Part shown: piece by piece, positions 38,570-47,038 of the stretch
How positions within the stretch are numbered: position 1 is the stretch's first letter
Layout of the letters: each line of letters starts with the position of its first letter
Source of the DNA: Alteromonas confluentis
Lineage (GTDB): Bacteria > Pseudomonadota > Gammaproteobacteria > Enterobacterales > Alteromonadaceae
Assembly (NCBI RefSeq): GCF_001757105.1
Contig: NZ_MDHN01000003.1
Coordinates: 62,001-126,000 of the forward strand
Reading direction: 5' to 3'
DNA length: 64,000 bases
Notes under the pieces: model-generated
Seen by the model: the letters and a program-made list of their open reading frames with translations, nothing else
Told to the model about the DNA's origin: nothing
Database searches by the model: none
Position numbers and translations under genes: made by a program

Positions 38570-38652
38570 GTCTGCTCGTTTGCCGAACTTTTTGTCTGAC
38601 TTACACGTTAGTTACCATTACAAGTTAATCAGAACTTTAGATCAAGTCATTG

Positions 38653-39249
38653 ATGAATATAGACAATCTTTTTCAAACACTCCGGCAGCAAACCGGACAG
38701 GCGCATCGAAATCTGGAAGCAACCTATCCGTTTAACCAGCACATGCGCTCAACGAGCTTTAATGCGCAAGCCTATGCCCGGTCACTGCATGTGCTAAAAG
38801 CGTTTCACCTTGCTGCGGTTCAACCTATTGCGCTGCTACCAGCGCAGATCACGAAACTTATCGACGACGAGCATGTTCTTAGTGCTTTAAACACTGATAT
38901 AGCCATCTTGCCTTCGAATAGTGATGAGCTGCCTGTTTTTAGTATAGACAACAAAAATGCCCCTGCAGAGACAGCCATTGCTTTTAGCTATGTATGGATG
39001 GGTTCGTCGATGGGTGGCAGCATTATCAGTAAATGGTTGCAGAAACATCATCCGGAATTACCCGTGAATTATTATCTCAGTATGGCGGGAGCGGGTTCGC
39101 AATGGGAAGCTTATAAAGCCTCAACGCTCGAATATGCCCGAGAGACGAATGTTGATGTAGCGGTGTGCGCTGCAGAAGCAGTAAAGGTATTTGAAGGCAT
39201 TATTCAGGCTGCGTCATGCTATCAAGCCGACAATTCACCTTCTAATTGA
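38653..39249 (+). CDS. bphO: Biliverdin-producing heme oxygenase (BphO-like)
   Basis: Heme oxygenase of 198 residues that opens heme to biliverdin, iron and carbon monoxide. The proximal heme ligand is probably His18 (TGQAHRNLE), and the distal helix is seen in YVWMGSSMGGSIISKWL. It is divergent from the bacteriophytochrome gene, the usual linkage for BphO, which makes the phytochrome chromophore. ATG 38653 is preferred to the TTG just before it. Its ribosome site is weak. An iron-scavenging role is possible but the neighbours favour chromophore supply. Confidence 0.88.
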   Translation: MNIDNLFQTLRQQTGQAHRNLEATYPFNQHMRSTSFNAQAYARSLHVLKAFHLAAVQPIALLPAQITKLIDDEHVLSALNTDIAILPSNSDELPVFSIDNKNAPAETAIAFSYVWMGSSMGGSIISKWLQKHHPELPVNYYLSMAGAGSQWEAYKASTLEYARETNVDVAVCAAEAVKVFEGIIQAASCYQADNSPSN

Positions 39250-39309
39250 TCTGTAGTGGCATTTTTGCCAGTCAGAATGAATTAAAATAAATTAACAAGT
39301 AGAGTTTCA

Positions 39310-40119
39310 ATGAAAGTAGTATCGTTCAATATTAACGGGATCCGTGCTCGCCTACACCAGCTTGCAGCACTCATCGAAAAGCATCAGCCAGATGTCATTG
39401 GTCTGCAAGAAATAAAAGTGCATAACGAGCAATTTCCGGTGGCCGATGTAGAAGCCCTGGGTTATCACGTTTTTTTCCATGGGCAGAAAAGTCACTACGG
39501 CGTGGCAATGCTGACAAAAAACGCGCCCACAGATGTGCAGTACGGTTTTCCGTCTGATGATGAAGATGCCCAGCGTCGCATGATCATGGTAACGCTAACC
39601 GGGAAAGACGGTAAGCCGGTGCGTATTTTAAACGGGTACTTCCCCCAAGGGGAGAACGAGAAACACGAAACTAAATATCCAGCAAAGCGTAAGTTTTATG
39701 CCGATTTAATGGGTTACCTGGATGCTGATGTTACCGCAGACGATAACATTATTATCATGGGCGATTTAAACATTTCACCTGCCGACATCGACATCGGTAT
39801 TGGTGAGGACAACAGAAAACGCTGGCTGAGAACCGGTAAGTGTTCGTTCTTACCGGAAGAACGTGAGTGGATCCAAAAGCTTTACGATTGGGGTCTTACT
39901 GACAGTTTCCGCGCTCAGCATCCGGATACTGACGACCAGTTTAGCTGGTTTGATTATCGCTCGAAGGGCTTTAACGATAACCGAGGATTGCGCATAGACC
40001 ACATCCTCGGTACGGCAACGGTACACAGTACGTTAACTGAAACCGGCATTGACTACGAACTGCGTGGCATCGAAAAACCATCTGACCACGCGCCGATATG
40101 GGCGGTGTACGACATATAA
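39310..40119 (+). CDS. xthA: Exodeoxyribonuclease III
   Basis: AP endonuclease and 3'-5' exonuclease of 269 residues in base excision repair. The metal and catalytic residues are in [11 protein letters not shown] (N-terminus), LQEIKV (Glu), [14 protein letters not shown] (Asp and Asn), LRIDHILGT and the C-terminal [11 protein letters not shown] histidine. Length fits the E. coli enzyme (268 residues). It starts 60 bases after the heme oxygenase stop, with AGTAGAG upstream, and is followed 13 bases later by a membrane protein gene. Confidence 0.96.
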   Translation: MKVVSFNINGIRARLHQLAALIEKHQPDVIGLQEIKVHNEQFPVADVEALGYHVFFHGQKSHYGVAMLTKNAPTDVQYGFPSDDEDAQRRMIMVTLTGKDGKPVRILNGYFPQGENEKHETKYPAKRKFYADLMGYLDADVTADDNIIIMGDLNISPADIDIGIGEDNRKRWLRTGKCSFLPEEREWIQKLYDWGLTDSFRAQHPDTDDQFSWFDYRSKGFNDNRGLRIDHILGTATVHSTLTETGIDYELRGIEKPSDHAPIWAVYDI

Positions 40120-40132
40120 CATGAGGTAATGA

Positions 40133-40777
40133 GTGACAACCCTACAGACGCTTGCGACATTAACATTACTTGTTATCAGTGGTTATATCGCCGTCAGCGT
40201 GTCCTGGTCTGGGTTGCTTGCGAACAAACGGCAGCAACATTTGCTGTTTGGTTTTACTGCACTGTTGTTTTTCATGTGGATATTCAGGGCTGGTATTTTT
40301 GAAGGCCTGAATGTCCATTTCTTATGGCTCACCGCCCTCACCCTTACTCTTGGGTTTCGCTGGGCTGTTTTAGCCGGTCTTATTGCGCTGGTCGGCGTGA
40401 CATTTAGTGGAAGCGAAAGCTGGCATATGCTGGGCGTGAATGGCCTAATCGGCGTGTTGATGCCTGTGAGTGTCAGTTATCTCATTTTCATGCTGGCATT
40501 TCATAAAATTCCGAGAAACCTGTTTATTTATGTTTTCGCCTGCGCATTTTTCCCCGGCGCAATGGTGATTGCGCTTAAAATGGCGATGATGGGTGGATAT
40601 TATCTGTGGGAAGGGTTTTATGACTGGCCTACAGTACGAGATAACTACTTACTTATCATTCCGCTTTTGCTATTCCCTGAAGGATTATTAAACGGCATGA
40701 CCATGACGTTACTCACGGTGTATAAACCCAATCTCGTTTATACCTTTCATGACAAATTCTACATAGACGGGAAATAG
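40133..40777 (+). CDS. CbiM-like / energy-coupling-factor-type membrane protein
   Basis: Membrane protein of 214 residues with about six hydrophobic segments. The general pattern and HFLWLTALTLTLGFRWAVLAG resemble the CbiM-like permease family of energy-coupling-factor (cobalt, nickel or vitamin) uptake systems, and the C-terminal region has the PEGLLNGMTM segment common in that group. It lacks the N-terminal metal-binding His pattern of CbiM, and no ATPase or T-component gene is nearby. It starts at GTG 40133, 13 bases after xthA, so it may share its transcript. The assignment is by resemblance only. Confidence 0.6.
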   Translation: MTTLQTLATLTLLVISGYIAVSVSWSGLLANKRQQHLLFGFTALLFFMWIFRAGIFEGLNVHFLWLTALTLTLGFRWAVLAGLIALVGVTFSGSESWHMLGVNGLIGVLMPVSVSYLIFMLAFHKIPRNLFIYVFACAFFPGAMVIALKMAMMGGYYLWEGFYDWPTVRDNYLLIIPLLLFPEGLLNGMTMTLLTVYKPNLVYTFHDKFYIDGK

Positions 40778-40837
40778 CGCTTTCTCACCTGCAGAGGGGC
40801 AGATGACACAGTGACAGCTTTAGGCAGCAAGAAAAGC

Positions 40838-40860
40838 TTACGGGCCAGAAAGGCCCGTAA
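40838..40860. terminator. Hairpin between convergent genes
   Basis: TTACGGGCC (40838-40846) and GGCCCGTAA (40852-40860) form a perfect nine-base stem with an AGAAA loop. There is no long T run on either side, so it may be a weak or Rho-aided terminator for both genes. Confidence 0.6.
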
Positions 40861-40923
40861 TAATGGCTGCTGACAATCAGACCTGCAGATGGATTTATTT
40901 GTCAGCCAGCAGGTGAAAGGCGA

Positions 40924-41496
40924 TTACTTGCCGCCTTTTCCGTATAAGATGTCCATAACGCCAGACAATTCTTTTTTGCCTTCGCGCACTTCTTCTTCAC
41001 TCAGGCCCGCGATTTCGTGCGGGAATACCAGCCACTCTTCACTCTGATTTACAAAGTAGTCAGGTACGATTTCGGTTTTGTTGTTTTGCGGCTTGTACCA
41101 CGGGCATGCAATACGAATGTCCTTCGGTAAATTAAGACGCATAAGTTTGCGTACTTGTTTGATAAGCGCATCAACAGAACGACCTGAGTCAAATACGTCA
41201 TCAACAATCAGCAATTTGTCGTCTGCATTGGCGTTTTCCACCAGATAATGCAAACCATGAACACGAATTTCTTTAGACTGTTTATTGATGCCGTAATAAG
41301 AAGACGTACGCACAGCGATGTGATCAGTTGGGGCATTTTTGAATTCAAAGAATTCCTGAACAGCGATACCGATTGGCGCACCACCTCGCCAGATCCCAAT
41401 GATAAAGTCAGGGCGAAAGCCGTCTTCATAAACCATGGAGGCCAGACGGAATGAATCTTCGAGCAGTGATTGGGACGTAATAAAATTTTTGTTCAT
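40924..41496 (-). CDS. Purine-type phosphoribosyltransferase
   Basis: Cytoplasmic enzyme of 190 residues in the type I phosphoribosyltransferase family. The PRPP-binding loop is LLIVDDVFDSGRS at about 95-107, and IIGIWRGGAPIG (32-43) is the other conserved strand-loop. It resembles hypoxanthine and xanthine phosphoribosyltransferases, which salvage purine bases with PRPP. The exact base is not clear from these motifs, so no symbol is given. It lies downstream of the LolC-like gene on the same strand, with a gap of 103 bases. Confidence 0.85.
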   Translation of the reverse strand: MNKNFITSQSLLEDSFRLASMVYEDGFRPDFIIGIWRGGAPIGIAVQEFFEFKNAPTDHIAVRTSSYYGINKQSKEIRVHGLHYLVENANADDKLLIVDDVFDSGRSVDALIKQVRKLMRLNLPKDIRIACPWYKPQNNKTEIVPDYFVNQSEEWLVFPHEIAGLSEEEVREGKKELSGVMDILYGKGGK

Positions 41497-41599
41497 ATTG
41501 GTAATCCGGCCTGTTTTTCAGAGGGCGGGCAGTATAGTGAAATTCCGCATTGTTTGCACGTAAAATTAACCATTTGGTCAAGCTAGCAAATAACTTACA

Positions 41600-42793
41600 T
41601 CACTCATTCTGTAACGCATTGGCAGGTTGTACTCTCATCGCACGTACTGCGGGATAAACGCTGGCGAGCAAACACAAAGCCATCGAGAACAACGTCACCC
41701 AAACAACCTGATGCCAACGGAGATCGACAGGTATTCCCTGCCCGTCGGCAGAAAGCGCCAATTGAATATTCAGCAACGCCAGAATGTTATTAAGTTGGTA
41801 AGTTACTAGTATACCCAGAATCAGGCCGATTATCGCACCCTTCACGCCATTAAACAGGCCATTCAGTAGAAATACACTGCGTATCTGGCCAGGTTCCATA
41901 CCCTGAGTTTGTAAAATGGCGATATCACCTTGCTTCTCTGTAACCACCATAACCAAAGCAGAAACAATGTTAAAAGCGGCTACCGCAATGATCAGTAGCA
42001 GCATCATGAACATCATGTTCTTTTCCATTTTCACCGCATCAAACAACGGCCCCTGACGTTCACGCCAGTTGTCTGAGTTCAATTCCAGCGCATTCAATTC
42101 ATTTAATACAACCTGGTACTGGAAGGCATCGTTAAGAAAAAGACGGGTATCGGTGTCGGCGTTTTCAGGCTTTCTCAACAAACGCATTAAATCGCGCAAT
42201 GACATAAAAATAATCTTATCGTCCATTTGCGAACCAACGCCATAAATACCAGCCACCTCCACAATGCGTTGGCTGGGCATTCGACCTAGTGGCGTATATA
42301 CACTTGCCCCGGCTACCATTAAACGCATTTTGTCACCGGGGCGAATATCTAATTGCACCGCCAAAGCACGACCAATGATTACCCTGAAAGCACCGCTCTC
42401 AAGTGCATTCATACTGCCTGAGAGCATGTTCTGAGCCACAATAGACTCGGCCATTTGCTTCGGCACAACCCCTTGGATCTGCACTCCGCGTAATCCGTTG
42501 CGCGCTTGAATCACACCCTCGGTCTCGGTAAACGGCATTGTCTGTTTTACTGCATTCGACAACGCAGGCATATTTTGAGGAGCCTCATGCACAACCACAT
42601 GGGGCACCAAACCTAATATTCGCTGTTTTAATTGTTGCTCAAACCCATTCATGACAGACAGCACAATGATCAGTGCCATCAGACCCAGTGCAATACCGGC
42701 AACGGAAAAAAAGTTAATGAATGAAACAAAACTATTTTGCTTATTCGCAGTAGAATATCGAAGAGCCAGAAAGGCGGAGACGGGTTGAAACAT
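41600..42793 (-). CDS. lolC: Lipoprotein-releasing ABC permease, LolC type
   Basis: Inner-membrane permease of 397 residues in the FtsX/MacB fold. It resembles LolC/LolE, which pass outer-membrane lipoproteins to LolA. The N-terminus FLALRYSTANKQNSFVSFIN and the first helix VAGIALGLMALIIVLSVMNG are typical. A large periplasmic domain is followed by three C-terminal helices beginning VTEKQGDIAILQTQG. ATG 42793 (MFQPVSAF) fits the family start; an in-frame codon upstream would add 14 residues. The lolD ATPase and second permease that normally follow are not downstream, where a phosphoribosyltransferase gene lies instead. Confidence 0.87.
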   Translation of the reverse strand: MFQPVSAFLALRYSTANKQNSFVSFINFFSVAGIALGLMALIIVLSVMNGFEQQLKQRILGLVPHVVVHEAPQNMPALSNAVKQTMPFTETEGVIQARNGLRGVQIQGVVPKQMAESIVAQNMLSGSMNALESGAFRVIIGRALAVQLDIRPGDKMRLMVAGASVYTPLGRMPSQRIVEVAGIYGVGSQMDDKIIFMSLRDLMRLLRKPENADTDTRLFLNDAFQYQVVLNELNALELNSDNWRERQGPLFDAVKMEKNMMFMMLLLIIAVAAFNIVSALVMVVTEKQGDIAILQTQGMEPGQIRSVFLLNGLFNGVKGAIIGLILGILVTYQLNNILALLNIQLALSADGQGIPVDLRWHQVVWVTLFSMALCLLASVYPAVRAMRVQPANALQNE

Positions 42794-42905
42794 GTAAACT
42801 CGGCGATTCGGTGAAAAAAATCCCTGACGGGGCATGTCACATTAGTAAAGTGGCTAGTCTACGTGTAAGCTTTAGCACGTACAAGATTGATGTAATGGGA
42901 AATAC

Positions 42906-43496
42906 ATGAGCAACGAAACCCTGGCAGAGAAGAAAGCACAATTCGACGAATACTTCATGATTGCCCATGACATTCCGGTGAATGTGCAGCTAGTGGCTGA
43001 TAAGGCCGTGCCTGCAACTGCAGATTTAGATTCCTGTATGCCTTACGCCTTTCGTATTGCCGGTGAAATGGCCGCTATCGAAGCGCAAGCGCTACGCCCG
43101 TTACGTAATCTTGGTGACCATGCTGCAGCGCTTACCGAATACCTTAATCATCAAGCGCGAAAAATAGATTTGATGATGTCTTACATTCTTCAGCAACAAG
43201 ATGATGAAAAATGTCGCTACACCACCACCCGCTTCGGTGGTGGTGGCATTGTGGTGCAATCGTCTGAACCCTTTACGCCCGGCACTCACGCAGAGCTAAA
43301 AGTCTTTCTTAATCAGGAAGCCGCCGCTATCTATTGTTTTGGCGAAGTTATCGCTTGCGAGGCGCAGGAAGATGGTTACCATATCTCCTTTATTTTTAGC
43401 AGTATTCGCGAGCAAGACCAGGAATTACTGGTTCGGGCCAGCCTGCATTTGCAAACTCAGCAATTACGCAAACGCGCGCAGGACAAAAAGGACTAA
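42906..43496 (+). CDS. PilZ-like protein adjacent to mfd
   Basis: Cytoplasmic protein of 196 residues with a helical N-terminal part and a C-terminal beta domain that looks like PilZ (GGGGIVVQSSEPFTPGTHAELKVFL). PilZ domains usually bind c-di-GMP through RxxxR and D/NxSxxG. Here the second motif appears only as FGGGGI, without the Asp and Ser, and a clear RxxxR is missing. c-di-GMP binding is therefore doubtful. The gene starts divergently from the LolC gene and ends 50 bases before mfd. Confidence 0.72.
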   Translation: MSNETLAEKKAQFDEYFMIAHDIPVNVQLVADKAVPATADLDSCMPYAFRIAGEMAAIEAQALRPLRNLGDHAAALTEYLNHQARKIDLMMSYILQQQDDEKCRYTTTRFGGGGIVVQSSEPFTPGTHAELKVFLNQEAAAIYCFGEVIACEAQEDGYHISFIFSSIREQDQELLVRASLHLQTQQLRKRAQDKKD

Positions 43497-43546
43497 TTTT
43501 TTTGCCACAGGCAAAGCAATAATCACTAAATAGTTTTATAGGTAAC

Positions 43547-46500
43547 ATGACAGCCTCAATTTTTTCTCTTCCGCTGCCAAAAAGCAAAAAATCAGACGCT
43601 CCCGGTGATCATCAGCAATGGGGACAGTTAAAAGGTAGTAGCCGCGCACTGGCGATCAGTCAGGCCTATAAACAGCACAATGGCCCGGTTGTCGTTATCA
43701 CGGCTGATACGCCTTCAGCAATGAAGCTGCAGCGCGAATTACGCTATTTTCTCGACAATGACCGTTCGATAACCACCTTATTCCCCGATTGGGAAACCCT
43801 GCCCTACGACATGTTTTCACCGCATCAGGACATTGTGTCCCAGCGTATGGAAACCTTGTACCGCATGTCCAACGAGCCCAAAGGCATTTTCATCGTTCCG
43901 GTAAACACCCTGATGCAGCGTTTAGCGCCTGTCGATTACCTGAACAAATACCTGCTGATGTTACACAAAGGCGAAACACTGGATCGCGACCAGTTCCGCC
44001 GCAATCTAGAGCAAGCGGGATATCTGCATGTGAATCAGGTGATGAGCCACAGTGAATTCTCTATTCGTGGTTCCATTATTGATTTGTTCCCCATGGGCAG
44101 TAACCGGCCCTTCCGCGTTGACCTGTTCGACGACGAAATTGATTCTATTCGCTATTTCGAAACCGACACCCAGCGCTCTTCCGATGAAGTTAAAGAAATA
44201 AGACTGCTACCGGCCCGGGAATTTCCCACCGACAAAGAAGCGATTACCCGTTTCAGAGCGCAGTATCTGGACACGTTTGATAATGTCAGCGCCCAGGAAA
44301 CCATATTAAGTCAGGTATCTAAAGGCACTATGCCAGGCGGTGTGGAATATTACCTGCCGCTCTTCTTCGAAAAAACCGCCACGCTATTCGATTATTTACA
44401 TAACAACGCCATGCTCATCATGCATGGCAACATCATGGATGCCGGTGAATTTTTCTGGACCGACATTAACGAGCGCTATGAACAGCGCCGCTATGATTTA
44501 TCTCGCCCACTGTTATCACCCGATACCCTCTTTTTACCGGTCAACCAACTTTTCGAGCGTGTGAAAGTGTGGCCACGGGTGACGCTACATACGGATGTAA
44601 TTGAACAAAAAGCAGGTAAAGTCAATCTCGCCTGCGAGGCGATTAACGACATCGCCTTCAATCCGCAGAAAAAGCAACCCGCACAAGCGCTGCTAGACAA
44701 AATGAAAACGGCGCGGAACGCGGGAAGCCGGGTGTTGTTTGTCGCAGAATCTCAAGGGCGTCGGGAAAATCTACTTGGCTTGTTGGGTAAAGCCAAAATC
44801 AAACCCGAATCGGTGAACCAATTTTCCGACTTCATCAATAGCAGTACTGCCATCGGGATCTGCATTGGTTTAATTGAAAACAGTTTTGAGTGGCAGCGGG
44901 CAGAAGGCAATCTGCTGCTAATCACCGAAACCGAATTACTCGGCTACAAGGTAAGCCAGCGTCGTCTTCGTGATAAACGCCAGGCCACCGATGAGAGCGC
45001 CATTATCCGTAACCTGGCAGAGCTCTCTTTGGGCCAGCCCGTGGTGCATTTTGATCACGGTGTGGGTCGTTACATTGGCTTGCAAACACTGGATGCAGGT
45101 GGCGTTCTCACCGAATATGTCTGTATCGAGTACGCCAAGCAATCCAAACTCTATGTGCCAGTTTCGTCATTACACCTGATTTCTCGCTACACCGGCGGAG
45201 ACGTAGAGCATGCGCCATTGCATGCCATGGGCTCCGACGCATGGAGTAAGGCGAAACAAAAAGCAGCAGAGAAAGTCCGTGATGTGGCAGCTGAGCTTTT
45301 AAACGTTTACGCCAAACGTGCTGCGAAGCCGGGCTACGCTTACGACATTAACTGGGAAGATTATCAGAGTTTTGGTGACAGCTTCCCTTTCGAAGAAACG
45401 CCGGATCAGATGCAGGCCATCAATTCAGTGATTCAGGACATGGGCTCACCACAAGCCATGGATCGCTTAGTCTGCGGTGATGTGGGCTTTGGTAAGACCG
45501 AAGTGGCCATGCGTGCAGCTTTCCTGGCGGCTAATCATGGGAAACAGGTTGCCATTCTGGTGCCGACTACCCTGCTCGCCCAACAACATTTTGAAAACTT
45601 CAAAGACCGCTTCGCCAACTGGCCATTTAATATTCAAGTCATGAGCCGGTTTGTTAGCGGCAAAGAACAAAAGTCTGTCGTAGAAGGCATTAAAGACGGC
45701 AAAGTCGATATTGTGGTCGGTACCCACAAACTGCTCAGCAGCGACATTGAGTTTAACGATTTGGGCCTGGTTATTATTGACGAAGAACACCGGTTCGGCG
45801 TACGTCAGAAAGAGAAGTTTAAAGCCTTGCGTGCCGATGTCGACATTCTCACTCTCACCGCAACGCCCATACCGCGTACGCTGAACATGGCGTTGTCGGG
45901 TATGCGTGATTTGTCGATTATTGCTACACCGCCAGCACGCCGTCTGTCGATTAAAACCTTTGTTCAGCAACGTGACAAAGCGGTAATTCGTGAAGCCATC
46001 ATGCGGGAAATTCTACGGGGTGGTCAGGTTTACTTCCTGCATAATGAAGTGGATACCATCGAGAAAACGGCAAAAGAAATTGAAGAAATTGTACCGGAAG
46101 CCCGTATTGCCATTGGTCACGGCCAGATGCGAGAGCGCGAACTGGAAACGGTAATGAGCGATTTCTATCACCAGCGTTACAATGTGCTGGTGTGTACCAC
46201 AATCATTGAAACGGGTATCGACGTGCCGACAGCGAACACCATCATCATGGACCGCGCTGATCATCTTGGCCTCGCCCAGCTTCATCAGTTGCGTGGCCGT
46301 GTAGGACGTTCTCACCATCAGGCCTACGCGTATTTGCTCACGCCGCACCCTAAACGTATGACCAAAGATGCCGCCAAACGGCTCGAAGCGATTTCCAGCC
46401 TGGAAGATCTGGGCGCTGGTTTTGCCCTTGCCACCCACGATCTCGAAATTCGTGGTGCCGGTGAACTACTTGGCGATGGCCAATCGGGGCAGATCGCCTC

Positions 46501-47038
46501 CATTGGTTTCACATTGTATATGGATATGCTTGATCAAGCCGTTGCTGCGCTGAAAGAGGGCCGTGAACCGAGCCTCGAAGATGCATCAGCAAATCAAACT
46601 GAAATTGAGCTGCGTATTCCTGCCCTGCTACCCGATGATTATATCACCGATGTTAACCAGCGTTTGTCGCTATACAAGCAATTGGCCAGTTGCCAGTCTA
46701 AAGAAGCCATTGATGAATTCCAGGTTGAATGCATCGATCGCTTCGGTTTGCTGCCCGTACCAGCGAAGCAATTGATTAAGGTTGCAGAGCTCAAACTCAT
46801 CGCAAAGCAGCTGGGTATCACAAAAATTGACATGACCAGTGTTGGCGGTTCCATTGAATTCAGGGAAAATACCCCTGTAGATCCCGGATATATTATTCAG
46901 TTGGTACAGACACAGTCAGACACCTTCCGGTTTGAAGGCAGCCAGAAACTCAGGCTGGTGAAGAAAACCGAAACGGCTGAAGAACGTCTGCAGCTCATTG
47001 AAAAAGTACTTAATAACTTCGCCATGGAGACAAGGTAG
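43547..47038 (+). CDS. mfd: Transcription-repair coupling factor
   Basis: Mfd of 1163 residues, full length. It displaces RNA polymerase stalled at DNA lesions and recruits UvrA. The N-terminal UvrB-like module, the RNA polymerase-interacting region (LGQPVVHFDHGVGRYIGL) and the RecG-like motor follow in the usual order. The motor has the Walker A GDVGFGKTEVAMRAA, DEEH in IIDEEHRFGV, the TATPIPRTLNMA motif and QLRGRVGRSHHQAYAY. The C-terminal TRCF domain ends the protein. The stop TAG shares one base with the GTG start of csiV, so the two are translationally coupled. Confidence 0.97.
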   Translation: MTASIFSLPLPKSKKSDAPGDHQQWGQLKGSSRALAISQAYKQHNGPVVVITADTPSAMKLQRELRYFLDNDRSITTLFPDWETLPYDMFSPHQDIVSQRMETLYRMSNEPKGIFIVPVNTLMQRLAPVDYLNKYLLMLHKGETLDRDQFRRNLEQAGYLHVNQVMSHSEFSIRGSIIDLFPMGSNRPFRVDLFDDEIDSIRYFETDTQRSSDEVKEIRLLPAREFPTDKEAITRFRAQYLDTFDNVSAQETILSQVSKGTMPGGVEYYLPLFFEKTATLFDYLHNNAMLIMHGNIMDAGEFFWTDINERYEQRRYDLSRPLLSPDTLFLPVNQLFERVKVWPRVTLHTDVIEQKAGKVNLACEAINDIAFNPQKKQPAQALLDKMKTARNAGSRVLFVAESQGRRENLLGLLGKAKIKPESVNQFSDFINSSTAIGICIGLIENSFEWQRAEGNLLLITETELLGYKVSQRRLRDKRQATDESAIIRNLAELSLGQPVVHFDHGVGRYIGLQTLDAGGVLTEYVCIEYAKQSKLYVPVSSLHLISRYTGGDVEHAPLHAMGSDAWSKAKQKAAEKVRDVAAELLNVYAKRAAKPGYAYDINWEDYQSFGDSFPFEETPDQMQAINSVIQDMGSPQAMDRLVCGDVGFGKTEVAMRAAFLAANHGKQVAILVPTTLLAQQHFENFKDRFANWPFNIQVMSRFVSGKEQKSVVEGIKDGKVDIVVGTHKLLSSDIEFNDLGLVIIDEEHRFGVRQKEKFKALRADVDILTLTATPIPRTLNMALSGMRDLSIIATPPARRLSIKTFVQQRDKAVIREAIMREILRGGQVYFLHNEVDTIEKTAKEIEEIVPEARIAIGHGQMRERELETVMSDFYHQRYNVLVCTTIIETGIDVPTANTIIMDRADHLGLAQLHQLRGRVGRSHHQAYAYLLTPHPKRMTKDAAKRLEAISSLEDLGAGFALATHDLEIRGAGELLGDGQSGQIASIGFTLYMDMLDQAVAALKEGREPSLEDASANQTEIELRIPALLPDDYITDVNQRLSLYKQLASCQSKEAIDEFQVECIDRFGLLPVPAKQLIKVAELKLIAKQLGITKIDMTSVGGSIEFRENTPVDPGYIIQLVQTQSDTFRFEGSQKLRLVKKTETAEERLQLIEKVLNNFAMETR

